DNA from: Epiperipatus broadwayi
Taxonomy: Eukaryota > Onychophora > Udeonychophora > Euonychophora > Peripatidae
Assembly: GCA_028023455.1 (NCBI GenBank)
Contig: JAQFVV010006425.1
Location: 682,001-746,000 of the forward strand
DNA length: 64,000 bases
Direction: 5' to 3'
Part shown: positions 10,501 to 21,900 of the stretch, one piece after another
Numbering within the stretch: the stretch's first letter is position 1
Layout: each line of letters begins with the position of its first letter
Translations under genes and position numbers: made by a program
Notes under the pieces: model-generated
Database searches by the model: none
What the model was told of the DNA's origin: nothing
Seen by the model: the letters and a program-made list of their open reading frames with translations, nothing else

Positions 10501-13329
10501 TATTTAGATAGAAAAGTCACTGTAAAAATTTGTAACAATATCAATGTCCCAGATATTATGTTTTAACAAATATTGTCACTATTAAGAATGCAAAATATTT
10601 TATTATTACATAAACACTTTTCAAGTTAAGTGCAGTTGATGAGAATGATATGTTAGTCATCCTACAGTTAAAATAAACATCTTTTTTAAAAATTTATATT
10701 ATATTTCAAAATATTGGCAATAAATAGTTATACTTTATTTCTCATGATATTTATTCAAATTAAAATTACATCAATTGTTAGCTAAGGAATTTATCTCATT
10801 TTTGTAAATGCCATTTTCTTTATTCCCAATGGAATACATTTTGTGGTTTTCTTCTAAGTTCTTTATTTAGGTGAGGTCTAAATTGTTAAGGATTTGGCTA
10901 GCAGATCTCTGCTTTTTTCTGCCTGCTGTATTCAGAATTCAGGATAATTGTTAATATTTATGTTGATATGTCTTTTCCTTTATCTTTAATGGTTTGAAAT
11001 TTATATAATTTTGAAAAAGTCCCAGATATCTCTAAATCTTTTTTTTTGAGGGGGGGGCATAATTTCATCTCTTTTTTTAATTTTCATAATTGTATTTAGA
11101 AAATATTACTCTTTATTCTGATGTGGGAGGATGAAAGTTTTATGATATCTTACCAATCAGAGGGCCATAATAATAAATAAACTTAGTCTTATGATTGCAA
11201 ATTGTTTTGTTCCTATGTTGTTGTTTTTTCAAAGAAATTATGGTGTAGTAGTCGGTTTTTGAGTTATCTATACTTTAATTGATATTAAATACTAAAATTG
11301 CCAATTTTAATTGTAGTTGTAAATAAATGTCATACATCTTCATATAATACAAATTATATATATATATAATATTTAAATCGTAATAAAATGTTAATCTTAA
11401 AAACTTATTAAGCCAGGCAGAGCATTTCTTTTCAACGCAAGACTGCAATTTATTTTAGAAAAGATATACCAATATAAATTTAAAGACTGTTTATTGAAAA
11501 GAACAATACTTTTGACCCGTGCATTATCGATTTTTAAAATTAATTATACAGCCATTACAAATTTTAAAAAAAATATTATTAGAGGAATGTTAGTGTTTCT
11601 GATTAACCCATTATTTATCTATATATACACACATAAGCATTTATACCCACGGATAAAACTAGTAACATTATTTTTTGTTATGAAAAATACTTTTTAAATA
11701 ACTTATTGAGATAATAAACGTTATGAACAATAAAGATTATGAATTTAAAATAAAATGAATATCTCTTGCACAGAAAAATTTGCAATTAAAATAAAGAAAT
11801 GTGAGATTGTTGTTAAAAGTCTGAAAGTAATTGTACATGAAGTTAAAGACAGATGTTCAGCAATTGACTAAAAAATGAAATCAGTAATAATTCAGGTGAA
11901 ACTCTTCTGGTGAAACGTCATCGTTTGTAAAGGATTTTATGCATGATATATAGAAATTTGCATTCAACTATAAGTATGGAAATTATCTTTAAAAATATAT
12001 TGCTTGAGGATTTAATTCAAAATTATGATAGGTTTAAGATACTTTTAGGTGTACAGATAGTAGTGATATCAATATGCGAGCTAGAAATGGCAATTGCTTC
12101 GTATATTCATTTTTAAAAATATATATTCCTACTTATAATGTGTGAATTTAATTAACGTTAACTATCCAAGTTTAAAATATAGAACAGGATTTATAGTTAA
12201 AAGTTGATAATGTTAAATATTATTATATCTGGGTTTTTTTTAAAAAAAAAAACATTTTGTAAAAAGAAAAACGTAGAATATAAATAAATCGAGAAATGAC
12301 TAAGAGTTTTATTTAGAAAGAGAGTTAATAAATTTTTACAAGTGATTACTTGGATTTGGATTTTTGAATAATTATTTGACATCTTTTTTTATTGATATTG
12401 ATAAGTGTATTATCAAAAATACAACATTTTTTTTACAATGGAGTGTATAATAATTTTATTTCTTGTTGAATTGTATTAGGGCATCAAAATCAAAAAAATA
12501 TATAATATGATATTTAGTAAAAAAAAAAAAAAAAAACGAGGCTAAATATTAAGCAGAAATAAAAACAGATTAAAAGCTTTTCACTGAGAAGGCATGAGAA
12601 GATAAAATAGCAATGGATAGAAATTTAATAAGAACTACCAATTAACACCCAATGATTGTAAGACCTTATAATAGATGGCAAAACTAGATAAGGAAAAATT
12701 ACTAAAATGATCACACTGCTTGTGAAAGTTAAATAAAATATTAATTTAATATCTAACATTATGCAGGCAAAGTGATTAACATATATGCAAAAAAATTATA
12801 AAGGAAGTATAACCCCATTTAAAACATAGTATATTATTCCTTTTACATTTCTGACTGCAAGATTGTGGTAACATTGCTCATGCTTTAGTCAGTTAGATTT
12901 AAACTCACTATATTACTATTATCTTTAAAGTTCATTAATTTTATATGATCATTTGATGGCAAAAGCTGGAACTAATATAATATTGATTTATTAATTTAAA
13001 AAAAATCTTAAAATGTCATCCAGAGAAACCTAACAGATAAATTCAACAGTTTAATTGAGTGATAGTTTCTTTTTTCTCAGGTCCAGTATTGCTTATGAGA
13101 GCTTTTGAGAACACTAATTTTTTTTCTTTTATATTTTGAAAAGAAAAATTTACATTTTCTATACTTTTTTATGTATGTATGATTATTTTCACAAAATATT
13201 TGTGAAATATTTACTTTTTGGTAAGATTATTTATGATTCAACTCAGATTTTATTTCAATATATTTGTTTTTAAAAGGAAATTCAAGAGAAATAATAATAA
13301 AGGAGAAAATTGTGAATAGCTGAAAAATT
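7539..13329. other. 5.8 kb AT-rich region, no supported gene
   Basis: No reading frame with recognisable motifs. Short frames at 8814-9029, 11494-11697 and 12197-12382 have low-complexity composition. Around 9380-9700 and 10780-11170 the minus strand is less repetitive and could be an eroded transposon body, but I could not match it to any family. A TTCGATCCCTAC motif near 7743 is only a weak B-box look-alike. Homopolymer runs occur at 9958-9976 and 12520-12536. Confidence 0.45.
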
Positions 13330-13453
13330 AAAACCTTGATAAACTAGCAGTTACGTTCTTTATTATTAATAAACACAATAAACTAGAGCTGGAATTAACA
13401 GTTAAATTCATGAAGAAACTAAAATTTTTGGATGCAAGCAAAATATAGAAATA

Positions 13454-14767
13454 ATGCCTACCAATGCAGCAGTTACATATATAAACAGAACAATGATAAA
13501 TCCTCCAGAAGAAATTAGAAATGTTCTCAAGCTGGGGCCTAAATTCATTGGGGGTCAATGGACATCGCCAATAATGGAAATTATGGCTGATATTGAGGCT
13601 GGCCTTATAAACGAACCCAGCAAAGAAAAGATTATAAAACAGGTTGTAAAAATTATTAAACATAAAAATTTGTTATCCAAGCATAACAATTGGCATGACA
13701 AAATTAAAAAAACTAAACAATTTCTAGAAAGTAACTCAAATGTATGTATCAAAGAGGATAAAGGCAATAGATTCATCTTGATTTCAAGAGCTGAGTACAC
13801 AAATAAAATGGAAGAGCAGATCAACAAACTTAAGTTCACATGCATAATTGAAAACAATAAAATCAACAAAGATAGATTCATATCCAACATATTAAGGACT
13901 CGTAAAGATAAAACACTGTCTAGGGCTGAATATTTTCAAATCTATCCATCATCTTCCATACCACCTAGAATGTTTGCCGACATAAAACTGAATAAAGAAA
14001 GCTCTCCTCTCAGATTAATGCTCAACTTTGGAGGCATCCACTATTTCCAAACAGCAAAAATGATCAACCTATGGCTTGTAGATTCCTTGGGATTTGGAAA
14101 CCACACTGTCAAATCATCATTTGAATTTGCGGAAAGAATAAAAAATGCTAAAATAGATTTAGAACATAAAATGACTGTATGCGATGTCAATGAACTTTAT
14201 GGCTCAATTAGCAGAAAAACCTCCATTATCATCATCAAAGATGAGTTAAATAAGAAAAATTATCCAACAAAACTAATTGATTTTATAATAGAATTATTGA
14301 AGTGGCTGGATAATAATATATTGGCTAAATTTGAAAACAAATGGTATGTTATGAATTATGGTTGGCCAATGGGACTGCCAATGAGTGGAAGTGTTGCTAG
14401 TATCATCTTAAACCATTACAAGAGCTAAGTTCTTCCAAAACATTTCACAACAGATCCAACTCTCATATACACTCAATATGTTGATGACATTTTTATTGCA
14501 GCAAAACCTTCCACCACTATCAACATACAAAATGAATTTCAAGCCATCTCAGGATTAAACCCCAGTAGAACTGATGAAAACAATGAACAAGAAATAAAAT
14601 ATCTAGATTTGTTAATAAAAAGAGAGAATACATACCTAGATTATAAAATGATGGTTAAACCATTGCACATAAGAGGTTACCCAAGTCCAAAGTCTAACAC
14701 CCACAACATATACAAATGGGCAGGTGTGAATGCTTTCCTATTCAAAAATCATTATGTAAATACATAG
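13454..14767 (+). pseudogene. Penelope-like reverse transcriptase
   Basis: The open frame begins at the ATG at 13454, but coding similarity starts upstream in another frame, so this ATG is probably not the original start. Features in order are NPPEEIRNVLKLGPKFI (N-terminal PLE block), CIKEDKGNRFILISRAEY, PPRMFADIKLNKESSPLRLM (fingers), MTVCDVNELYGSISRKTS (motif A, catalytic D), WYVMNYGWPMGLPMSGSVAS (motif B), then an in-frame TAA. The same frame continues into TLIYTQYVDDIFIAAKPS (motif C, YVDD), IKYLDLLIKRENTYLDYK and KPLHIRGYPSPKS. A stop follows at about 14767, and a frameshift carries the rest in another frame. The polymerase would copy element RNA at the nicked target. Apart from the nonsense codon the active-site residues are intact, suggesting a fairly recent copy. 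Confidence 0.9.
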
Positions 14768-15093
14768 TGGCTAAAAAAAACAACATCAACAAATATATAA
14801 AGAAACTGACTAACATAGGCTTTAAACCCAATATAATCAACCAGAGAATAAAAAACATTTTATAGAAAACTCAGAAATAGACAACCTAAAGACAATATGA
14901 AATACCTATCATTTCCTTTTATACATAATGTTACTTCAAATATTGCAAAAAAAAATTGCCTAACAATTTCAAATTTAGCTTCAGAACACCTTCCAATACT
15001 AACCAACTAATAAATAATTCCAAAGATACAATAGAAAGAGATCAAGCCCTCATGTGGTCTATAAAATGGCATGTCCTTAACTAGGCTACCAGG

Positions 15094-15365
15094 CATTTTA
15101 CTACGGTGAGACTCGGACTAACCTTAATACAAGAATTTACCAACACGCGTATGTATATAATAGGGTTAAAAATAAAAATGAATGGACATCTGTATTCTGG
15201 GACCACCAAGCAGCTACAGGCCATGTATTTGAACCTAGTTCTGCCCAAATAGTTTGTACAGAGAAGAGTGATGCCAAAAGAAAAGTTAAAGAGGCTTTTT
15301 ACATTGCAAATGATCCTAGTGCCATTAATAGAAGAGAGGCATGTTTTGCTCTCTCTAAACAATAG
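15094..15365 (+). pseudogene. PLE GIY-YIG endonuclease domain
   Basis: The plus frame reads FYYGETRTNLNTRIYQHAY, then WTSVFWDHQAATGHVFEPSS, then EKSDAKRKVKEAFYIANDPS and AINRREACFALSKQ, ending in TAG at 15363-15365. YYGET stands for the YIG half of the signature, the arginine in TRIYQH is the expected catalytic R, and the glutamate in KRKVKEAFY is the expected metal ligand. The frame is free of stops in the core, but it is disconnected from the RT by stops at 15005-15060. PLE endonucleases nick target DNA to start target-primed reverse transcription. Confidence 0.85.
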
Positions 15366-15490
15366 ACTAATTAAATATTCAAACTCATTTGCATATGTGT
15401 ACAATAAATAACAACAGTATTCATTCACAAAGCTATGAGTATGAGATTCCAACATTAAATCTTGAAAGCGCTAAGCAGACCGATTACACA
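15366..15490 (+). other. PLE 3' UTR with conserved structured segment
   Basis: After the stop codon comes CATTTGCATATG. The segment CTATGAGTATG-AGATT-loop-AATCT-TGAAAGCGCTAAGC follows at about 15432-15473. The two flanking boxes recur at 19215-19250 and, inverted, at 34905-34945, although the sequence between them differs while keeping a short base-paired stem. It is probably a functional RNA element of PLE transcripts. Confidence 0.6.
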
Positions 15491-16164
15491 TTACTTTAAA
15501 TATAATTATAGCTTCACTAACGAATGCGAAAAAAGTTGCATATTTATAATTATTATTATTATGAGTGAAATTTTAAATTTCAAAACAGAATTTGATTTCT
15601 TATGTAACCTTAATATTCTTTGATGTTTTAAAAATAGAGTTAAACCAGTTTTATTTTATTCCTATGATTATCAGTCTCATCATAACATACAACTATTATT
15701 TTGATTAAATATTTAGTTTTATTTTTCTATATTTTTATAAATATATTAAATAACATCAATACTATCACATATTCTTTTTAAATTCATATAATTAAAGATA
15801 CAATAAAAGACAAATGATAATCTCTAATTTATAAAATAATTAGTAATAATCATTATTGTATTTATCTAAAGTGGATAGTGTCAAAGATGTGTTTTTAGTT
15901 AGTTTAACACTTGTAATTCAAAATATAATTATTTTTCTATATTTGTGCATTTGAAAGATTATTTTTAAAAATAATTTTTATTTGTACACTTATATTTCTA
16001 AAAATTATATGGAAATATAATAAAAATAAAAAGTAATTTAGTAAAATAAAAAGTTCTATCTAAAAGGTAATAATCACTCTTCACTTGTGCCATATTATAT
16101 TAAATCAATGATGTTAAATGTGTCACATGATCACATTTCCTATACTAGCACATTAATTGTTGAT
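15491..16164. other. AT-rich spacer
   Basis: No gene or named repeat. Very low complexity, with many TATTT and AAAATA words. Confidence 0.5.
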
Positions 16165-16307
16165 AAACAGAGCAAAACTCTCCATACAGTATCGCCACCT
16201 GTGCTAAACAGAGTAATCAATGGATGCCAGAAGGCTTGTGCATAAAATCCATTGATTACTCTGTTTAGCACAGGTAGCAATACTGTATGGAGAGTTTTGC
16301 TCTGTTT
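16165..16307. mobile_element. Palindromic MITE, about 143 bp
   Basis: Two 60-bp arms (16165-16224 and 16248-16307) are inverted repeats with only about two mismatches, separated by a 23-base loop. The arms start AAACAGAGCAAAACTCTCC and contain CTGTGCTAAACAGAGTAATC. The internal AAACAGAG motif repeats within the arm. Adjacent GAT trinucleotides on both sides may be a short target duplication. It is too small to code. A diverged half-copy appears near 205-272. Superfamily unknown. Confidence 0.75.
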
Positions 16308-17501
16308 GATGTTAAATGCGAGGATATTCTCATTCCTTACACAAGATAAAGATTATGAGAAAATAAATATGACCACTGATTTAAAATTATAGTATGACAC
16401 AAATGGGGAGGGATTATTACCTTCTAAATAGAATTAAAATCTGACAGTGCTCTTGTAAAATTCATTGATCATTAAAATAAAAAAGTTGGAAATTTTGTTC
16501 AAATACTTATTCAAACAAATTGTAAAACTGCAATAGGGTTAAAATTTTTGCTGCTGTTATGAATCAAAATATTAAAAAGTCATTATTTCAGATGCACTTT
16601 TATCATAGGCTAGTAAACAGCTTAAAATTACAAAACCCTTTAAATTGGTAGAATTTTAATCATATTTTTAATAAATTTGCTTTCTTCTTTAAAAAGAATT
16701 TCTACTGATTCTAATTCTCAACAGCTGTTTATTATTAAACATCCTGATTAAATTTTCAAACTGACTAATTTACTAGAGTATAAAACAAAGTTAGGATTAT
16801 TAGTCATCAATCTTACTTTGTTTTAATGGCTAAATAATAAAGTTATTGTAGAGCTTTATAACTAATATAGATTTAACTGCAAAAATGTACTGATTTTTTT
16901 TACAAAAATACATTCTAATGTTGGCCTGATTAAAACTGAAAAAGCTATTGTCATTTTGTTGGGTGTTTTCAATATTTCTTTTGTTATACCAAGTGTAAAC
17001 AATAATCTTTAAATACTATATTACAATGTGATTGATTTAGTCAATAGCAATACTGTATGTTATAAAGTTGATAAATTTTTAAAAAAAATAGAACTCATTT
17101 TATGTCAAGTAATTAAAATATGTGCATTGATTTTGTCTAATTATTTAAATATGGAATTATATAGCCATATTAATATGATTAAAACAACTGCTTGTAAACT
17201 AGGAAATAAGAAGCACATTAATATTAAAGGAATCGTTGGGATCTAAATATTGCTTTATTTACGAGTTTTCTTCAAAGTTTTTGGGATTTTTTAAGGTTAT
17301 ATAAAAGTATACTATTTAGAAAAAGTATTTCAAGGATTTAATCTAATATATTGGCCCCAGTTGTATTCCAATATTTATCACAAAACTGTTGGAACATCTG
17401 CATTTTTCAGACATCCATGATAGTGTAGATATTGTTGAAAATATAAAGATGTGTGTAATGATTTTTGAATCTGTTATGCTGATGACAAACAATTTGATTA
17501 A
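16308..17501. other. AT-rich spacer
   Basis: No supported gene. The 72-codon frame at 17028-17246 shows no motif and is probably chance. Confidence 0.5.
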
Positions 17502-17905
17502 CATCATCATCAACCATTATCAATCCACTGCAGGATGAAGATCTCTCCAAGTTTAATCCATCTTATCCGATCTTTAGCTTCTCTTCTCCACAACACCCCT
17601 GCACATTTTCTTATTTCATCCATCCATCTCACATGTGGCATCTTTCTGGGTCTTTTACAATCTCTTGGAATCCAGCTTAAAATTTCAATTGTCCATCTAT
17701 TATCATCTCTTCTAGCAATATGTCCAGCCCAACTCCATTTCAATCTTTTAATTTTTTTCAATAAGGTCAGTAACACCTGTTTGTTGTCTTACCCATACAT
17801 TGCGTTTTCGATCTCTTCTTGTTACTCCCAACATACATCTCTCCATACTCCTTTGAGTGGTCTGCAGTCTCTGTATTGCTCTTCTATTAACATATTTGCT
17901 GTAAA
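17502..17905 (-). mobile_element. RTE-type LINE, 3'-terminal fragment
   Basis: Minus-strand coding for the ORF C-terminus reads WSWAGHIARRDDNRWTIEIL, then WIPRDCKRPRKMPHVRWMDE and WIKLGEIFIL. The WxWAGHxARxxDxRW and RPxxRWxD blocks are the well-known C-terminal hallmark of RTE/BovB and related LINE ORFs. A second frame upstream (about 17780-17905) continues as AIQRLQTTQRSMERCMLGV, so one frameshift lies near 17776. The 3' end finishes in an ATGATG-type tail at 17502. This copy is 5'-truncated, as is usual for LINE insertions. Confidence 0.85.
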
Positions 17906-18106
17906 GTCTTATTCAATGATGTATTCATGGTTTTTAAAATATCTTATTTATATTTATATAATATCTCTAAGATAGTTATGAATAAAAAAAATGTTATGAT
18001 GGTGGATTGTTATTACTTTACAACAATTTGATATTTATTGGATTATTAGAACTGTTTCAAATTATTTAGTGTTGATTTACTTGGAAAATTTATAGTGTAT
18101 AATTAT

Positions 18107-18365
18107 TCAAGCACAAGTGCGTGTGCGGCGCAACTGCTCCCAAAAGCTGTAATACAAATACAAATAGCTAACTAAAAATATTAAAACAGCTGAGCACTTT
18201 CAAAGGATCTTGCCTTCATAATCATAGCTTACTTACGTTTAAATTTATGCAAATATGCTAATTCCATCTTTTTGACAGAGAAAAACATGTGTCCTTCCTG
18301 TTTATGGCATCGCTGTCGTGAGAGATAAATAAAGCCTCTTTGATCTTTCTTTTGAGGTCATGTCT
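18107..18365 (-). repeat. Left inverted arm of the PLE (pseudo-LTR)
   Basis: Reverse complement of 19075-19336, with only scattered mismatches (for example ACTTGTGCTTG versus ACTTCTGCTTG). On the minus strand it still encodes HDLKRKIKEALFISHDSDAI, showing it came from the element's own 3' part. Confidence 0.9.
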
Positions 18366-19182
18366 ATTGTTAATGTCACAACTGAAGACGCTCACCAACA
18401 AGTCAAATACCTTGATGTCAAAATAAAAAGAGAAAATAACCACTGCCATTATAGCATGGCCATCAAACCGTTGGAAATCAGATGCCATACACACCCCCAA
18501 TCTCACACACCCACAGCACATAAATTATCGGGTCTAGCATCTTTTTTGCATAGAAACAGATTGTTGTGTAAAATCGAGGCAGATGCAAAAACAAATGTAG
18601 CAGAATATAGAAATGATTTACTGAATTTAGGCTTCAGACAATCCATCATTGACAAAAAAATCTCACACATTCAGAATAAACCTCTCAACTCTCATGCCAC
18701 ACAGGATAAACCCAGGTTATTACTTCCATACATACCCAATTTACACAAGAAACTACATTTCATCCTCAACAACAAAGATCAGCTCTGTTTTCGAAACCCT
18801 CCAAATTCTAACAATCTAATTAACAATACGAAAGATCAAACTCCACTGTTACAGACCCCCCATACAGTATACAACATTGCTTGTCCAAATAACTATTGCA
18901 AAGGCACATATTATGGAGAAAGCAGGGCATCTCTGGCCACACGATTGGCACAACACAGGTATTCGTACAATAGAGCTCGCAACGATCCTTCTACTTATTC
19001 AGTTTTTTTATCAGCACCAGTGCACAAGTCACCATGAGTGCATTCCGGACAATCCTACCATCGTATGTAGAGAGAGACATGACCTCAAAAGAAAGATCAA
19101 AGAGGCTTTATTTATCTCTCGTGACAGCGATGCCATAAACAGGAAGGACACGTGTTTTTCTCTGTCAAAAAGATGGAATTAG
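18366..19182 (+). pseudogene. PLE RT C-terminus plus GIY-YIG endonuclease, one frameshift
   Basis: The open frame around 18360-19037 begins in the RT just after motif C (VKYLDVKIKRENNHCHYS, MAIKPLEIRCHTHPQ), passes through AHKLSGLASFLHRNRLL and a basic linker, and reaches the endonuclease YNIACPNNYCKGTYYGES, then ATRLAQHRYSYNRA. A frameshift near 19010-19020 moves the reading to HECIPDNPTIVCRERHDLK, then RKIKEALFISRDSDAINRK and CFSLSKRWN, stop at 19182. CPNNYC resembles the cysteine pair many PLE endonucleases have just before YYG. The catalytic arginine of TRLAQH and the glutamate of KIKEAL are present. The frame's ATG at 18360 lies in the inverted arm, so it is not a genuine start. Confidence 0.85.
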
Positions 19183-19336
19183 CATATTTGCATAAATTTA
19201 AACGTAAGCAAGCTATGATTATGAAGGCAAGATCCTTTGAAAGCGCTCAGCTGTTTTAAAATTTTTAGTTAGCTATTTGTATTTGTATTACAGCTTTTGG
19301 GAGCAGTTGCGCCGCACACGCACTTCTGCTTGAATA
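19075..19336 (+). repeat. Right arm of the PLE (3' end, pseudo-LTR)
   Basis: Contains the last 108 coding bases, then ATTTGCATAAATTT and the conserved CTATGATTATG-AAGG-loop-CCTT-TGAAAGCGCTCAGC segment (about 19215-19250). It ends in a GC-richer block, GTTGCGCCGCACACGCAC. It is mirrored by the left arm. Confidence 0.9.
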
Positions 19337-19480
19337 CATACATTTCCCAAAAGTAAAATTATTTAACTTAATCAGTGTATAATTATAAAAAGTTTAATTA
19401 ATATCTTAAGAGGTTCATCATTATGAAGAAGCTGTTCATTTTGATTTCCAAAATTTGTAATTTTTAATATAAGAAAATTG

Positions 19481-19771
<291 letters not shown>

Positions 19772-20061
19772 ACATTTCAATAAAGGCTTTATTGATCTCA
19801 ATGGTTTTTACATAAGTTTACATCTAGAAAATTTGAAATTTAACATACAATGAATAATATTAGGGTAAACACATATAAATGAATTTAGTGGTTACACTTT
19901 GTGGTTAATGGACTATAACAATATAAAAATTAAAAAAGCAAAAATAATCAGAGTTCTAAAGTTTGGGGAGCTTATTTAGTTTTGTCCACATGTCACTTTG
20001 AATGTTAGTTGTATGATAGTTTTTTTTGCAGCCACAGCATTGATGGTCGTTTTAACAATGA

Positions 20062-21009
20062 TCATGTTGCTGCATATAAGTGGGGGTTGGTTATTATTTT
20101 ATCTCTATTTCGAATGTGTAGGAGTTTGTTGCTAAATGTAGCTGGGTGTCGTCTGGTGTTATTGCCAATTAAGAAAGTACATCGGCTGCACCAATATGCA
20201 TATAGAACAAATGTGGCTGCCCTAATGCTAGGTATTGATCTTCCCTGAAAAGCAGCTATTATGTGATTAATGATTGTAGCCAGTTTTCTGTAGGTGTTAC
20301 ACATCATCTGTCGTGTTTGGTTAAGTGCTACACATTGATAAATAAAGTGGTCCAGTGTGTCTTCTGCTCGATGGCAGAGTCCACAGAAGGGGTCAATAGA
20401 TATATACATTCTTTTATGATAAAGAGAGTGGTTTGTTGGCAAGGCGATGAGATTGATTTTCATGATAAAATCGAAGTATTTGGGCTCTAGAGCCCATTTT
20501 TTATATTCCTTGAGTAGTCTCTTGTTGTTAATTCCTAGCATAGATTGTATAACATTAGTATCTGCTTCTCTGTTTATTAAACCATAAATATCCCAGTATG
20601 AATACTTATGCAAATACTGTTCTGGAATGTTGTCTGTGGTTTTGCATTGGTATATAATGTTGGTGAAAAGGGAACCTTTTGGAGGTGGTCTATCTGTTGG
20701 AGTAACTTCTAGCAAATGGTTAATTTTGGGGTATTTGGCAAGTATTGTGATTATTGAGTTCCTTAACTTCTGTATATGAAAAACATTGATGTTGTGCAAG
20801 CCAAGTCCATTTTTTATTAGAGGTTGGCTAAGTTTTTTTGTGGAAATTGCTGTTTTTCTGGCCCAAAGTAGTTTATTATATATGGTTTTAATTTTTAAAA
20901 TGAACCCCTTTGAGAATGAAATAACCGGTACATAGTAAGTTATTTTGGTTGTGATAAGCTGGTTAATTAACTGTACTTTGGAATATAGTGAAAGATATGC
21001 CTTGGACAA
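20062..21009 (-). pseudogene. LINE ORF2 C-terminal domain
   Basis: A 315-codon frame with the post-RT thumb and connection region (SKAYLSLYSKVQLINQLITT, IYNKLLWARKTAIS, then KNGLGLHNINVFHIQKLRNS) and the zinc motif CGLCHRAEDTLDHFIYQC about two thirds along. LLWxxKxxxxxxxxLxxPxxxGGLGLxN-type order is standard for L1-like ORF2. The start codon given is only the first ATG after an upstream stop; coding continues upstream in other frames up to 21250. Homologous to the truncated copy at 3666-4121. Confidence 0.85.
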
Positions 21010-21252
21010 GGAGTTTATAATTTTTGTGGCTTCTTCTTTTAAGTTTATTTTGGATATGGCATCTCATTCCTGTAATTCCCATATGAAATGGGAACCCAAG
21101 AAAAGAGTTTGGTTTTGATTTGTAAATTGATGTACATGGTTTACCAGTGTATAGAGACCAGGCTGTGGTTTTGTCTGGATTAAATGTTAATTCATATTTT
21201 TGTGAATATTATTGTAATATCTTTTGGAGTTGCGGTATTTGTTTTTTTGATG

Positions 21253-21900
21253 TTAGGAATATGGTAACATCATCCATATAGGTGATGCATGTAGTGCACT
21301 GTCTTGGGTCTGGTATTTTGATCCCAGTAAATGCATTTTGTATGCTTTTAATAAGGGGATTGATGTAAAATATAAACAATGGTGAACTAAGAGGGGATCC
21401 TTGGGATATAGATTAAACAATGGTGAACTAAGAAGGGATCCTTGGGATATAGATTTGGTGGGTGTGAAAAATGGTGAGTTTCTTCCATTTAAAGTTATAT
21501 GGATGTCTCTGTTCAGAAGCAGGTTAGCAATTATATATAGATGTGTTCTAGGAATTTCTGTATCTTTTAGCATTTTTAGAAGTGTTTATATATTGACTGA
21601 GTCAAATGCAGCTTCTATGTCAAGCTGCACAACAACGGGTCCGTGTTTTTTCCGCTGTTTTACTGTTGCTAGAATTGCTTTGAAGAATAAAGCTGCTTCT
21701 GTTGTTGAAGAGTTTTTTTTTGCATATTGTGCTTCGGAGATAAGTGGCATTATATACAGTTCAATTTCATCTTTAATAATTTTCTCCATAATTTCGATTG
21801 GCAAAGGTCCCATAGATATTGGTCTGAGGTCTGTAATAGGTGGAATAATTGCTTTCTTTTTATTATAGGATACTATGGCTATTGGATAGACACCCTCCAT
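21253..21900 (-). pseudogene. LINE ORF2 reverse transcriptase core (frameshifted)
   Basis: The frame from 21900 to 21586 has ITDLRPISMGPLPIEIMEKI and VVVQLDIEAAFDSVNI (motif A, catalytic D). A stop or frame change near 21580 leads to LYIIANLLLNRDIHITLNGR and SISQGSLLSSPLFNLY (motif B), in the frame 21573-21253. A tandem duplication of about 37 bases near 21380-21420 (GTGAACTAAGA-GGGATCC repeated) shifts the frame again. The YMDD of motif C is therefore found only in the next frame, around 21262-21280. The polymerase is split but all its motifs can be seen. Confidence 0.8.

Larger units (their letters stand above)
13330..15490 (+). mobile_element. Penelope-like element, nearly full length, inactivated
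   Basis: The coding order is an N-terminal helical region (KLELELTVKFMKKLKFL, about 13375), reverse transcriptase (13454-14767), a connecting region (to about 15080) and GIY-YIG endonuclease (about 15094-15365). A structured 3' end follows to about 15490. Defects visible are a frameshift near 13425, a TAA at 14426-14428, a frameshift near 14755 and stops around 15005-15060. The RT and endonuclease cores remain recognisable. No terminal inverted or direct repeat was found for this copy, so its 5' boundary is uncertain. Confidence 0.85.
18094..19386 (+). mobile_element. Penelope-like element flanked by inverted terminal copies of its 3' end
   Basis: A 5'-truncated PLE coding segment (18366-19182) lies between a right arm (19075-19336) and an inverted, nearly identical left arm (18107-18365). 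The left arm is a reverse copy of the C-terminal coding sequence plus 3' UTR. Outside the arms, the 13-base AGTGTATAATTAT is present at 18094-18106 and 19374-19386 as a target duplication. The left arm abuts its copy directly, while the right arm is followed by a 37-base extension (19337-19373). Penelope elements are known for pseudo-LTRs in direct or inverted arrangement with a 30-40 bp one-sided extension; this locus fits closely. High arm identity suggests recent insertion or ongoing conversion. Confidence 0.85.

Noticed and set aside
10780-11170. Possible coding remnant on the minus strand
   Set aside because: Frames break every few codons and no family motif could be matched; it may just be moderately complex non-coding DNA.
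18258-18521. 87-codon minus-strand frame that looks like a PLE C-terminus
   Set aside because: It is the inverted arm of the 18.1-kb PLE fused to antisense sequence, not a separate gene.
21401-21868. 155-codon plus-strand frame inside the LINE
   Set aside because: It lies opposite the reverse transcriptase frame and is a shadow of it.
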